Notes under the pieces: generated by a model
The model's input: the letters and a program-made list of their open reading frames with translations, nothing else
The model's database searches: none
What the model was told of the DNA's origin: nothing
Shown here: piece by piece, positions 42,841 through 50,024 of the stretch
How the letters are laid out: the number at the start of each line of letters is the position of its first letter
Position numbering within the stretch: the stretch's first letter is position 1
Origin: JBFXAF01 sp050184585
Lineage (GTDB): Bacteria > Pseudomonadota > Alphaproteobacteria > Rhizobiales > Rhizobiaceae
Direction: 5' to 3'
Length of the DNA: 64,000 nucleotides
NCBI GenBank assembly: GCA_050184585.1
Contig: JBFXAF010000007.1
Coordinates: forward strand, 216,954-280,953
Translations under genes and position numbers: made by a program

Positions 42841-43284
42841 CTATCCTCCAAGCCTGTTGAAATGTGTTGCGCTGACATGTCCGAGCCACACGGCAACCAG
42901 CCACGCGGTTAGGGAAATGCCGAGATTGACTGCGGCGCGCGGGTAGTCACCGTCCGCCGCAAAGCGGAAAGTTTCCAGACTGAATACGGAAAAGGTCGTG
43001 AACCCGCCGCAAAGACCGGTCATCACGAACTGGCGCGTCCGGGCGCTCAGGAACAGCCGCCCACCGGGGCTGGTCAGTTCTGCGAAGAAACCAATCACGA
43101 AGGAGCCGATGACGTTGACGATCAGCGTCCCCCATGGGAAGCTCGGTCCGGCGATCTCAAGGGCAACGATCGAAACGGCCGCCCGCGCAATACCACCGAT
43201 GGCTGTACCGGCTGCAACGAACAGGTAGAGAAGCAGCGCGTCGAACGCTGCCCTCCAGCGACCATGTTTGACCCTTTCCCCCAT
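42841..43284 (-). CDS. crcB: Fluoride channel CrcB/Fluc, second subunit
   Basis: A 147-residue four-helix membrane protein. Family signatures: GGIARAAVS, PWGTLIVNVIGSFVIGFF and GLCGGFTTFSVFSLETF. Fluc channels export fluoride as antiparallel dimers; here two different genes sit in tandem, as in heterodimeric Fluc pairs. Its ATG overlaps the upstream crcB stop by one nt. Confidence 0.95.
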   Translation of the reverse strand: MGERVKHGRWRAAFDALLLYLFVAAGTAIGGIARAAVSIVALEIAGPSFPWGTLIVNVIGSFVIGFFAELTSPGGRLFLSARTRQFVMTGLCGGFTTFSVFSLETFRFAADGDYPRAAVNLGISLTAWLVAVWLGHVSATHFNRLGG

Positions 43285-43691
43285 CACACACCCCCGCCGG
43301 TCAGGACCGCATGCGCACCCAGCACCCCGACCGCGACGGCGGACAGGCACAACGCGAGCGACAGAACGACATTGCCGATGGCTCTTGCCCGCTCCCCGTC
43401 CTGGAGCAGAGCGAGCGTCTGCAGACTGAAGGACGATACTGTGGTGTAGCTGCCCAGGAATCCGATCACGGCCAGCGGCCAGGCCTCGGGACGCGCAAAG
43501 AGGCCATGTGGCTCGATCAGGGAGAACAAAACGCCGATCGCGAAGGACCCGGTCACGTTCACAGTCATGGTGCCCCAGGGAAAGGTTTCGCCGACAGCCC
43601 GCGCAACCAGTCCGGAGACGAAGAAGCGAGCAGCACCGCCGAGCGCGCTTCCGATGGCGACCCATACAAGAAGCATCCAGTGTTCCGACAT
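43284..43691 (-). CDS. crcB: Fluoride channel CrcB/Fluc, first subunit
   Basis: A 135-residue four-helix protein with GGAARFFVSG, PWGTMTVNVTGSFAIGVLF and GFLGSYTTVSSFSLQTL. The conserved Asn in NVTGS and the Phe box residues of the channel are present (the T-T-V-S-S-F-S box). Fluoride exporter, inner membrane. Coupled to neighbours on both sides by one-nt overlaps. Confidence 0.95.
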   Translation of the reverse strand: MSEHWMLLVWVAIGSALGGAARFFVSGLVARAVGETFPWGTMTVNVTGSFAIGVLFSLIEPHGLFARPEAWPLAVIGFLGSYTTVSSFSLQTLALLQDGERARAIGNVVLSLALCLSAVAVGVLGAHAVLTGGGV

Positions 43692-44104
43692 CAGTCGAGC
43701 CTGCGGCTTTCCTCTTCGGCCGCTGTTTTGCTGACCCCAATGTCGTCGAGGAGATGCTCATCGAGTTCACGCAGGGCTCTGCGCTGATGCAAACGTGCAA
43801 ACCAGAATGCCGCGCGATCCAGCAAGCCCATCGTGTCTTTGATCTCTACGATGGCGAGGACTTCATTGCGTCGAAAACCGGTTGCTTGAACAGACCAGTG
43901 CCGCCGAGCGGTCACGTAGACAACGCCCACGAGCAGGAGAAGACACCCGCCCAGAAGGATGGCGCCGCCCAGAAGAGGATCGACCGCTGCGATGCTCGTC
44001 GTTCCAGCCGCCGCCGCAACGATGGCCAGTATCGCAACTGACAGGCGCGCGTCGCCAACGAACATGCTCACCAGCTCGGAAACTACGTCCTTCAATACAG
44101 TCAT
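43691..44104 (-). CDS. Two-helix membrane protein with DUF1127-like tail
   Basis: A 137-residue protein from ATG 44104. It has two hydrophobic segments (LSVAILAIVAAAAGTTSIA and ILLGGCLLLLVGVVYVTA), followed by a cytosolic C-terminus ending with RRALRELDEHLLDDIGVSKTAAEEESRRL. That tail is the DUF1127 signature (arginine-rich, known in small regulatory proteins). A DUF1127 motif tethered to the membrane within a fluoride operon is unusual. It overlaps crcB by one nt. Confidence 0.78.
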   Translation of the reverse strand: MTVLKDVVSELVSMFVGDARLSVAILAIVAAAAGTTSIAAVDPLLGGAILLGGCLLLLVGVVYVTARRHWSVQATGFRRNEVLAIVEIKDTMGLLDRAAFWFARLHQRRALRELDEHLLDDIGVSKTAAEEESRRLD

Positions 44105-44117
44105 TATGTTCCTCCAA

Positions 44118-44696
44118 TCAGTTGGCGGCGAAGCCGAGCCATGGCTCGAAATCTTCCCAGCTCTCATCCATGGGATAGGCCGCAGAGAGGTACGGGATGC
44201 CGATATGGCCAGACAGGAGAGACAACTGCCTCTCTGCCGCCTCTTCCTGCGCACCGGCGATCGCGGCGAGATAGAGGGCCGAGGCGAGACCAGATCTGTC
44301 CGCGCCGCCCTGGCAATGGATCAGCAGCGGCTTTGGAGCGGACCGCATAAGTGCGATCAGTTCCTCAGCGCGCTGCTGCGATAGGACTCGGCTTGCGGAC
44401 ATCCTGAAATCGAGATGGCTGATACCCAGTGCGTCCGATGCCTTCAGTTCGGCATCGTACCAATCGGAACCGGGATTTGCGCCGCGCAGATTGATGACGG
44501 TGCGGATGCCATATTGCTTCTTGTAGTCTGAAAGGTGTTCCGGGGTGATCTGCGCCGCACGATATAATGTGCCGGGAACAACCTCATGAAAGTTTCCGAC
44601 GAGCTGCAGCGTGCCGAGATAAACGCCGGCGAGCAGAAGAACCAGTACCGGGCCCGCCAGAACGGTTCGGATGATTTTCTTTTTCCTGCTTGTCAT
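44118..44696 (-). CDS. Membrane-anchored protein tyrosine/dual-specificity phosphatase
   Basis: A 192-residue protein from ATG 44696. An N-terminal membrane anchor (VLAGPVLVLLLAGVYLGTLQLV) is followed by a phosphatase domain with the P-loop HCQGGADRSGLASA (HCx5RS, about residue 128) and general-acid region upstream. The family dephosphorylates proteins, phosphoinositides or inorganic polyphosphate-like substrates. Here it belongs to the fluoride operon; fluoride inhibits many phosphatases and pyrophosphatases, which may be relevant, but the substrate is unknown. Confidence 0.85.
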   Translation of the reverse strand: MTSRKKKIIRTVLAGPVLVLLLAGVYLGTLQLVGNFHEVVPGTLYRAAQITPEHLSDYKKQYGIRTVINLRGANPGSDWYDAELKASDALGISHLDFRMSASRVLSQQRAEELIALMRSAPKPLLIHCQGGADRSGLASALYLAAIAGAQEEAAERQLSLLSGHIGIPYLSAAYPMDESWEDFEPWLGFAAN

Positions 44697-45442
44697 CGCG
44701 CTATCTCCAAGTTCGGCCTTGTTGCAAGTTTCGAAGCGGCGATGCCCGCAAGCAGGAACATCAGCGCAAAAGTGAAGAGCGCGAGGTCGGCGCCGGGCCA
44801 TTCGATGCCGAGCCCCTCGCCGGTCCAGAACACGCCGAACGCGGAAAGCATGACGCCGACGCCGAACTTGAGGGTGTTCTCCGGCACACGGGACAGGGGC
44901 CGGTGCACAATCGCTCCTATCGCAAGAACCAAGGCACAGGCGGCGAGCGCGCCGAGGCTCGCGGGCCAGAGGAGTTCCCGTCCGGCGCCGACCGCGATGA
45001 CGATGAACACCACTTCGAGCCCTTCAAGCAGAACGGCCTTGAACGCGGTGATGCCGGCAATCCATTCGAGCGAACTCTTGTGCCGCGCGGCCTCCTCGGT
45101 CAGATGGGCGGACTCATCGGCAAAGATGGCATCCTCGTCATGCAGCGGAATGACGCCGGCTGCCCTGAGCGCTGCCTTGCGCAGCCAGCCGATCCCGAAA
45201 AGCAGCAGCAGGATGCCGATGACGAGTTGCAGTAGATGCAAAGGCACTAGGTCGAGCAGCGGCCCGAGCGCCAGGACCGTCACCGCGAGGACGGCAAGGG
45301 CCGCGGCCGTGCCGAGCATCGCCGGACGCCAGCCACGCAATGTCGCGACGGCCAGGATAATGGTGAATGCCTCGACCACTTCGACAAGAGAGGCGAGAAA
45401 TGCCGACCCGATTGCCGGCGCGGCGGAAGACCAGGAAATCAT
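44693..45442 (-). CDS. COG4280-type integral membrane protein (fluoride operon first gene)
   Basis: A 249-residue membrane protein with about seven helices. It has two acidic motifs in helices, SLVEVVEAFTIILAVA (about residue 20) and VLLEGLEVVFIVIAVG (about 140), resembling REGLE motifs of FTR1-like transporters and COG4280 proteins. Start ATG 45442 follows GGAAGGAG. It is the first gene after the fluoride riboswitch, so it is probably a transporter acting in fluoride stress, but the substrate is unknown. Confidence 0.75.
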   Translation of the reverse strand: MISWSSAAPAIGSAFLASLVEVVEAFTIILAVATLRGWRPAMLGTAAALAVLAVTVLALGPLLDLVPLHLLQLVIGILLLLFGIGWLRKAALRAAGVIPLHDEDAIFADESAHLTEEAARHKSSLEWIAGITAFKAVLLEGLEVVFIVIAVGAGRELLWPASLGALAACALVLAIGAIVHRPLSRVPENTLKFGVGVMLSAFGVFWTGEGLGIEWPGADLALFTFALMFLLAGIAASKLATRPNLEIAR

Positions 45443-45507
45443 TTTCAAACTCCTTCCCGAGCAAGTTTCAATGGCTGCGGCGGCTCGGGAAGCAGTTGGG
45501 CAATAAG

Positions 45508-45580
45508 CTCCTACCTGCGCCCCATCGCGCCAGGTAGGAGTCATCAGCCTTGAAGGCGGTTATCGGGGGACCCCATCCCC
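45508..45580 (-). promoter_or_regulatory. Fluoride riboswitch (crcB RNA motif) with expression-platform hairpin
   Basis: Read on the minus strand, 45580 to 45533 gives the fluoride aptamer pattern. GGGGATGGGGTCCCCCG is followed by ATAACCGCC, a short GGC stem, then TGATGACTCCTAC. The last CTCCTACCTG (minus strand of 45531-45540) can pair perfectly with CAGGTAGGAG (minus strand of 45508-45517). This would form a 10-bp hairpin that competes with the aptamer 3' end. The switch controls the COG4280-phosphatase-DUF1127-crcB-crcB-DUF190 operon. The pairing logic (on or off) is inference. Confidence 0.9.
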
Positions 45581-45620
45581 ATCCTTGATCATGAACGCGT
45601 TGTTTTTCCGTCTGCCTCCT

Positions 45621-46163
45621 TCATCCGTTCTCGTCATGGGCGTGAAAGACCTGCTTGGCATAGTCATCGAGCACGGCTTCGCACCCCTTCAGCCGCTCTT
45701 CGGCCTCGGCGGCGCGGGCCCCCCCGTAGAAATCGAGCTTTCTGATCTTGGCGAGCCAGCCCTGCAGCTTCTTCAGATCAACGTCGTTTTCTTCCAATTC
45801 TGCATAGGTGAAGTGCTTTGCATCGACCTCCTTGGCGACCTCACGCTCAAAGTCGTCGCACTTGTCGATGAACTCCTCATAAGCGTCGTCCCTGTCCGCC
45901 TTGAAGCGGGCGATCACCTTGCTCTCCTGCGCCTGGTCGAGCGCGACAGTTTCCAGGATCACGCTTTCGCCCATGGCCTCCGCAATATCGTTCTCAAGCA
46001 TCTTGAGACGGCGGACATGGTCGTCCGTCTTGGGCAAAAGGCAGACGCCGTTCTGCAGATAGACGGCGCCCATCCCTTTCAACCGCCGCCAGACGGCGAT
46101 CCGTTTCGCCGCCGGCTCGGCGGGCACCTTATAGGTAAGCAGGAGCCAAGAGATTTCCGACAT
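45621..46163 (-). CDS. ChrB N-terminal-domain protein (chromate-resistance regulator-like)
   Basis: A 180-residue protein matching the ChrB N-terminal domain (EISWLLLTYKVPAEPAAKRIAVWRRLKGMGAVYLQNGVCLLP), followed by a charged helical region. ChrB regulates chromate efflux in studied bacteria, but no chrA is in the window. Its stop is about 40 nt before the riboswitch on the same strand, so it belongs to the fluoride locus, perhaps as regulator. Promoter-like bases lie upstream of its ATG 46163. Confidence 0.85.
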   Translation of the reverse strand: MSEISWLLLTYKVPAEPAAKRIAVWRRLKGMGAVYLQNGVCLLPKTDDHVRRLKMLENDIAEAMGESVILETVALDQAQESKVIARFKADRDDAYEEFIDKCDDFEREVAKEVDAKHFTYAELEENDVDLKKLQGWLAKIRKLDFYGGARAAEAEERLKGCEAVLDDYAKQVFHAHDENG

Positions 46164-46169
46164 ACGATC

Positions 46170-46199
46170 ACTCTATGTGTAACGACTGTAACATGTCAA
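46170..46199 (-). promoter_or_regulatory. Candidate promoter of chrB-like gene
   Basis: On the minus strand TTGACA (46199-46194) and TAGAGT (46175-46170), 18 nt apart. TGTTACA and GTTACAC lie in the spacer as a possible operator for the gene's own product. Confidence 0.4.
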
Positions 46200-46409
46200 C
46201 TGCACAGAAACGTATTGCGTCCTTGTTGCGCAGCCCGGAACACGCAATCCGACCTCGCGCCTTGGCGGGCGGCCCATCGCATATCGCAATACTGACCGAG
46301 CCACCGTCAGCCCAAATCGGTGAAGAACGACTGAAATAGTCGTAGTTTACAAAACCGTCTGTAGATTGGTTATGAGAAGTGCCGTTTCTTGATTCGAAAG
46401 GGACTCGGC

Positions 46410-47456
46410 ATGTCTCACAGTCACTATATCGGGCTGGATGTCTCTGCCCGCACCGTCAATCTCTGCGTTGTCGATCACGATGGTCACGTCGTGCACGAAC
46501 GCAAGCTCGCCTCCGATCCCGAGGAGATCGTAAAGCACATCCTGTCACTTCGGTTTTCGATTGTTCGTGTCGGTCTCGAGGCCGGGATGCTGTCGCAACA
46601 TATCTATGGGCGGTTGGCGGAAGCTGGTCTCCCAGTCGTGTGCGTCGAGACCCGGCATATGAAGGCAGCGCTTGCTGCGCAGCTCAACAAGACCGACCGG
46701 CACGATGCGCGCGGCATTGCCCAGATGATGCGCGTCGGCCTGTTTAAGCCGGTTCACGTCAAGACGCCCAACAGCCAGCGTCTGCGCACGATTCTCACCG
46801 CACGGCAGCTATTGCGGAATAAACTCCAGGACGTCGAGAACGAAATCCGCGGACTCATCCGCAACTTCGGCTATCACCTCGGAAAGGTGACGGCTCGCGA
46901 CTTCGAGCCACGCGTGCGGGAACTGATCGCTGAAACAGACCTGGAGCCAGTGGCGGATGCGTTGCTGTTGGCGAGGCGCTCCCTGAGAGAGCAATTCGGC
47001 CGGCTGGACGACATGATTGTCCGACTGGCTCGGCATGACGAGGTGACACGCCGGTTCATGACGGTTCCCGGCGTCGGCCCTCTGGTCGCACTGACGTTCC
47101 GGGCAACGGTCGACGTTCCGTCCCGCTTCACGCGTTCCCGCACAGTCGGTGCTCACTTTGGACTGACACCGCGCAAGCAGCAATCCGGCGAAGTTGACCG
47201 CAACGGACGGATCTCGAGATGGGGCGATGAAATGATGCGAAGCCTCCTTTATGAGGCCGGGCAAGTCCTGCTGACGCGAGTGAAGCGGTGGTCGGCGCTC
47301 AAGGCGTGGGGTGCACGGATCTCGCGACGCCGAGGCCACAAGAAGGCGATCATCGCGCTGGCGCGTAAGATCGCCGTGATCCTTCATCGCATGTGGATCG
47401 ATGGAACGGAATTCGACTGGGGCAAGCGACCGGAAGGCGCGGCCTCATCGACATAG
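46410..47456 (+). CDS. IS110-family transposase (element 1)
   Basis: A 348-residue DEDD transposase. The RuvC-like N-terminal half has YIGLDVSARTVNLCV and NKTDRHDARGIAQMM. The C-terminal Transposase_20 half has MTVPGVGPLVALTFRA and a serine in KQQSGEVDRNGRISRWGD. Start ATG 46410 after GAAAGGGA. IS110 elements encode a bridge RNA in a flanking non-coding end; the 246 nt before the gene could hold it. Terminal boundaries cannot be fixed from one copy. Confidence 0.93.
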   Translation: MSHSHYIGLDVSARTVNLCVVDHDGHVVHERKLASDPEEIVKHILSLRFSIVRVGLEAGMLSQHIYGRLAEAGLPVVCVETRHMKAALAAQLNKTDRHDARGIAQMMRVGLFKPVHVKTPNSQRLRTILTARQLLRNKLQDVENEIRGLIRNFGYHLGKVTARDFEPRVRELIAETDLEPVADALLLARRSLREQFGRLDDMIVRLARHDEVTRRFMTVPGVGPLVALTFRATVDVPSRFTRSRTVGAHFGLTPRKQQSGEVDRNGRISRWGDEMMRSLLYEAGQVLLTRVKRWSALKAWGARISRRRGHKKAIIALARKIAVILHRMWIDGTEFDWGKRPEGAASST

Positions 47457-47654
47457 GGTTCGACCGGTAAACTCGGTCGAGGCACCTCCCCGCGAGGGGA
47501 CGGGGAACGGCGAGCGCGCAAATACGACTTGACCGCCAAGGCCGATGCCGAGGTGATGTCGCAATTTAGATTGTCCCGCCGGTTCCTCTGATCCCATCCT
47601 GTGGCGGTCTTGTACCGACCACGAAGAGAAGCATGATCCTCGCGGGTGTGCCGC

Positions 47655-47873
47655 TCAAACCTCGTCGTCAGGCTCGACCAGATCGACGTGGCTGACACCG
47701 AGGGCTTGGGCGAGCTCATACAGCGTGATCACGGTCGGGTTCCTCCGGCCGCGTTCGAGGCTGCTGAGATATTGCTGGCTGAAGCCGGAACGCGCTTCGA
47801 CCTCTTCCTGGGTCAGGCCCTTCTCCCGACGCAGGCGGGCGAAGTTCCGGCCGACCAGTTTGCGCATATCCAT
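47655..47873 (-). CDS. XRE-family transcriptional regulator
   Basis: A 72-residue single helix-turn-helix protein (VGRNFARLRREKGLTQEEVEARSGFSQQYLSSLERGRRNPTVITLYELAQALG). Likely a cytoplasmic repressor. An inverted repeat TTTACA / TGTAAA spanning 47891-47927 lies just upstream and may be its own operator. It lies next to IS110 element 1, on the opposite strand to the next regulator. Confidence 0.85.
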   Translation of the reverse strand: MDMRKLVGRNFARLRREKGLTQEEVEARSGFSQQYLSSLERGRRNPTVITLYELAQALGVSHVDLVEPDDEV

Positions 47874-47890
47874 GCGCAGGAAGATCGCGG

Positions 47891-47927
47891 TTTACACACT
47901 TTAAGTTTATCAACTATAGTATGTAAA
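47891..47927. promoter_or_regulatory. Inverted repeat near XRE gene
   Basis: TTTACA (47891-47896) and TGTAAA (47922-47927), in an AT-rich stretch directly upstream of the minus-strand XRE gene and within the divergent promoter region. Likely operator. Confidence 0.4.
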
Positions 47928-48016
47928 TGATCCGCTGGGAGTGAGGGAAACCACGCTATCCGGTTGGTCCGAATAGAGAAGCCGTAGTTCTGGCGTGCGC
48001 ATTCGTGACTGTAGGA

Positions 48017-48036
48017 GGTGATCATGCATGATCACC
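48017..48036 (+). promoter_or_regulatory. Perfect 20-bp palindrome covering SD and start codon
   Basis: GGTGATCATG followed by its exact reverse complement. It includes the last part of a perfect Shine-Dalgarno (AGGAGGTGATC) and the ATG of the XRE gene. It can act as a DNA operator for an autoregulator or as an mRNA hairpin hiding the ribosome site. Confidence 0.6.
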
Positions 48037-48288
48037 GCCCGACAGTCGCGGGCCGCGCGCGCGTTGCTGGGTTGGACGCAGGAGACGCTCGCTGACAAGG
48101 CCCGAATATCGCTAACCGCCCTCAAGCGCCTCGAATCGGAAAATGATCTGAGGGTGTACGAGAGCACACGCGATCAGGTTCGCCGGGCCCTCGAAGCGAA
48201 CGGCGTTGTTCTCCTGAACTCCGACCGAGGCGAAGGGGTGATGATCGTTCATAGCGCGGCGAGGCAGGATCAGGAAACGTCGGTCTGA
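48028..48288 (+). CDS. XRE-family small regulator
   Basis: An 86-residue helix-turn-helix protein of the type ITARQSRAARALLGWTQETLADKARISLTALKRLES, with C-terminal VRRALEANGVVLLN typical of rhizobial regulators of ICEs. Start ATG 48028 is chosen because of the complete AGGAGGTGATC upstream; it lies inside a 20-bp palindrome. Confidence 0.82.
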   Translation: MITARQSRAARALLGWTQETLADKARISLTALKRLESENDLRVYESTRDQVRRALEANGVVLLNSDRGEGVMIVHSAARQDQETSV

Positions 48289-48416
48289 CAGAGAATCTGC
48301 CGACCGGTGCGATGCCCGTCTCCGTCACAGCGATTTCGCGGTACCCCTCTACAATCTTGGTGAGATTGCGTTAACCATAGCGAGTTGCGGCTCCGCGCCG
48401 AGACACAGGAGCACAC

Positions 48417-48680
48417 ATGGGCAAAGCCGATTTCCTGGATGAACCACCGAAGAGTGAGCATCTGACAGACTACGACCGCGCCCATTTCGTGACCTATCTG
48501 CGATTGCTCGACGCCGAGGCGGACGCTGCACACTGGCGTGAAGTCGTTCGCGTGGTCTTCGGCCTCGACCCCGACAAGCAACCCGAACGCGCCATGCGGG
48601 TTCACGAAACCCATCTCGCACGTGCCCGGTGGATGACGGAGAACGGTTACCGCGACCTCCTGCGATCCGCCTACCACTAG
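48417..48680 (+). CDS. Small DUF2285-like ICE protein
   Basis: An 87-residue protein (LTDYDRAHFVTYLRLLDAEADAAHWREVVRVVFGLDPDKQPERAMRVHETHLARARWMTENGYRDLL). The C-terminal helix resembles that of DUF2285 proteins and it lies directly before the frameshifted DUF6499-DUF2285 gene, as in many rhizobial ICEs. Naming is tentative; function unknown, perhaps transcription regulation. Confidence 0.7.
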   Translation: MGKADFLDEPPKSEHLTDYDRAHFVTYLRLLDAEADAAHWREVVRVVFGLDPDKQPERAMRVHETHLARARWMTENGYRDLLRSAYH

Positions 48681-48805
48681 ACGCCCGAGGGTGATGCACA
48701 GATCGCATCGCCATATGCCGGTTGCCCCGCTATCCAGAGTTCAATTTTGCCGCGATCTTCCAAGGACATGCGGACCCACTGCATAGAGTCGGGGAGAAAA
48801 TCGGC

Positions 48806-49559
48806 ATGATGGCGCAGGGGAATTGGCGAGACGCCGAGACATATCGATATCTGAAAGACCTGAACTCGGCGGAACTCGCCTGGGAATTCCTCCGGCGCAA
48901 TTCCGACTATCATCGGGAAATCGCGGCCTCGGATTTGTCGGATGACCGAGCCGTAGCGGCGCTGAACGCGCACTGGGGGTTGCGCTTTCCCGATACCTCC
49001 GGACCTGCCCGCCACGAACGCCGACATCTTCTGGAGTCCCGCTGTCGATCCGGCCGCAGTCATTCTGGCACCGATAGTCGTGCCAGGCTTGATCACGGCA
49101 ACGATCGCCGTCGATCCGATCAGCGCCAGATCGGCTGAGGAAGGCCTCTATCTCCGCTTCGTCCTCGCCGGTGAGCGCTTCGCCGCCATTGCCCTTGACG
49201 GCAAGGCACCTTGTGGCCCCGTGGCCGTCCTCACGCCCGTCGATCCGCTTCTCCATGATCGCGTCGACGCGCTGTTCCGCTTCCGCGACGCTCTCGTCCA
49301 TCATCGAGCGACACCAGACAATCGCCTCACGGCCCAGCGCAGGCGCCATCTCATCGAAATGCTCCGGGCGATCGATGGCCGGCGCGCAGGCGCCACATAT
49401 CAGGACATCGCAGAGGCCGTGTTCGGCGCAGAGCGCGACAGCGCGATTTCATGGAAATCGATGCCGCTGCGCGATGTCGTGATGCGCCGGGTGCACACTG
49501 GCTTCGACCTTGTGGCCGGCGGCTATCGCACACTGCTTTACAAACACCGAGCCCGATGA
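48806..49559 (+). pseudogene. DUF6499-DUF2285 regulator, frameshifted
   Basis: The first frame (ATG 48806) gives a DUF6499-like segment (NWRDAETYRYLKDLNSAELAWEFLRRNSDYHREI) and runs to about residue 60 as HWGLRFPD. The continuation in the next frame begins PPDLPATNADIFWSPAVDP and carries DUF2285 (RRHLIEMLRAIDGRRAGATYQDIAEAVFGAE ... GGYRTLLYKHRAR). The switch point is near 48992-48998; one extra base at GATACCTCC would explain it. Normally this is one about 250-aa ICE regulator. It is either a pseudogene or a sequencing error. Confidence 0.75.
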
Positions 49560-49724
49560 CGCCAAAGTCCGGCGCAGCTTCCTGATCGGTCTTCGGCGCT
49601 CGGGTGGGGTGCGAATCTTTTTCGACATCTTCGCACTCCCTCGCGCCATTCCTTCTCCGCCACCGTGGTCGCCACTCGCCGCTGAACCGCAGCGGTCACC
49701 GGCTACCCCACGGAGGCCTTATTC

Positions 49725-50006
49725 ATGCGAATCGATCAAGCCGCACTGCCGCCCCGCTTCCTGCGCACGAAGGAAGCCGCCGAATTCCTCAGCCTGTCCG
49801 CCCGCACCCTGGAAAAGCACCGGACCTACGGAACTGGTCCAGCGTATCGCAAGCTCGGTGGCCGCGTCGTCTACGCCGTCGATGACCTCGAAGCCTGGGC
49901 GGCGCGCGGCGCCGTGACGTCCACCTCGGACCCGCGCGGGCGCGTATTGCCCGCGAAACCTCAGACGCTCCCCGACAGTCCGCAACCCGGCCGCCACGCG
50001 CGCTGA
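49725..50006 (+). CDS. Helix-turn-helix (excisionase/MerR-like) protein
   Basis: A 93-residue DNA-binding protein with a winged HTH typical of excisionase-like proteins (FLRTKEAAEFLSLSARTLEKHRTYGTGPAYRKLGGRVVYAVDDLEAWA). It precedes repA in many Alphaproteobacterial conjugative elements and may control replication or excision. The upstream DNA has a hairpin (GTGCGAA ... TTCGCAC, 49610-49640). Confidence 0.85.
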   Translation: MRIDQAALPPRFLRTKEAAEFLSLSARTLEKHRTYGTGPAYRKLGGRVVYAVDDLEAWAARGAVTSTSDPRGRVLPAKPQTLPDSPQPGRHAR

Positions 50007-50024
50007 GCGTGGACGGTTTCGTGA

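Noticed and set aside
47457..47654. Possible insertion-sequence remnant after IS110 element 1 (ATTTAGATTGTCCC region)
   Set aside because: No transposase and no matching inverted end; not enough evidence.
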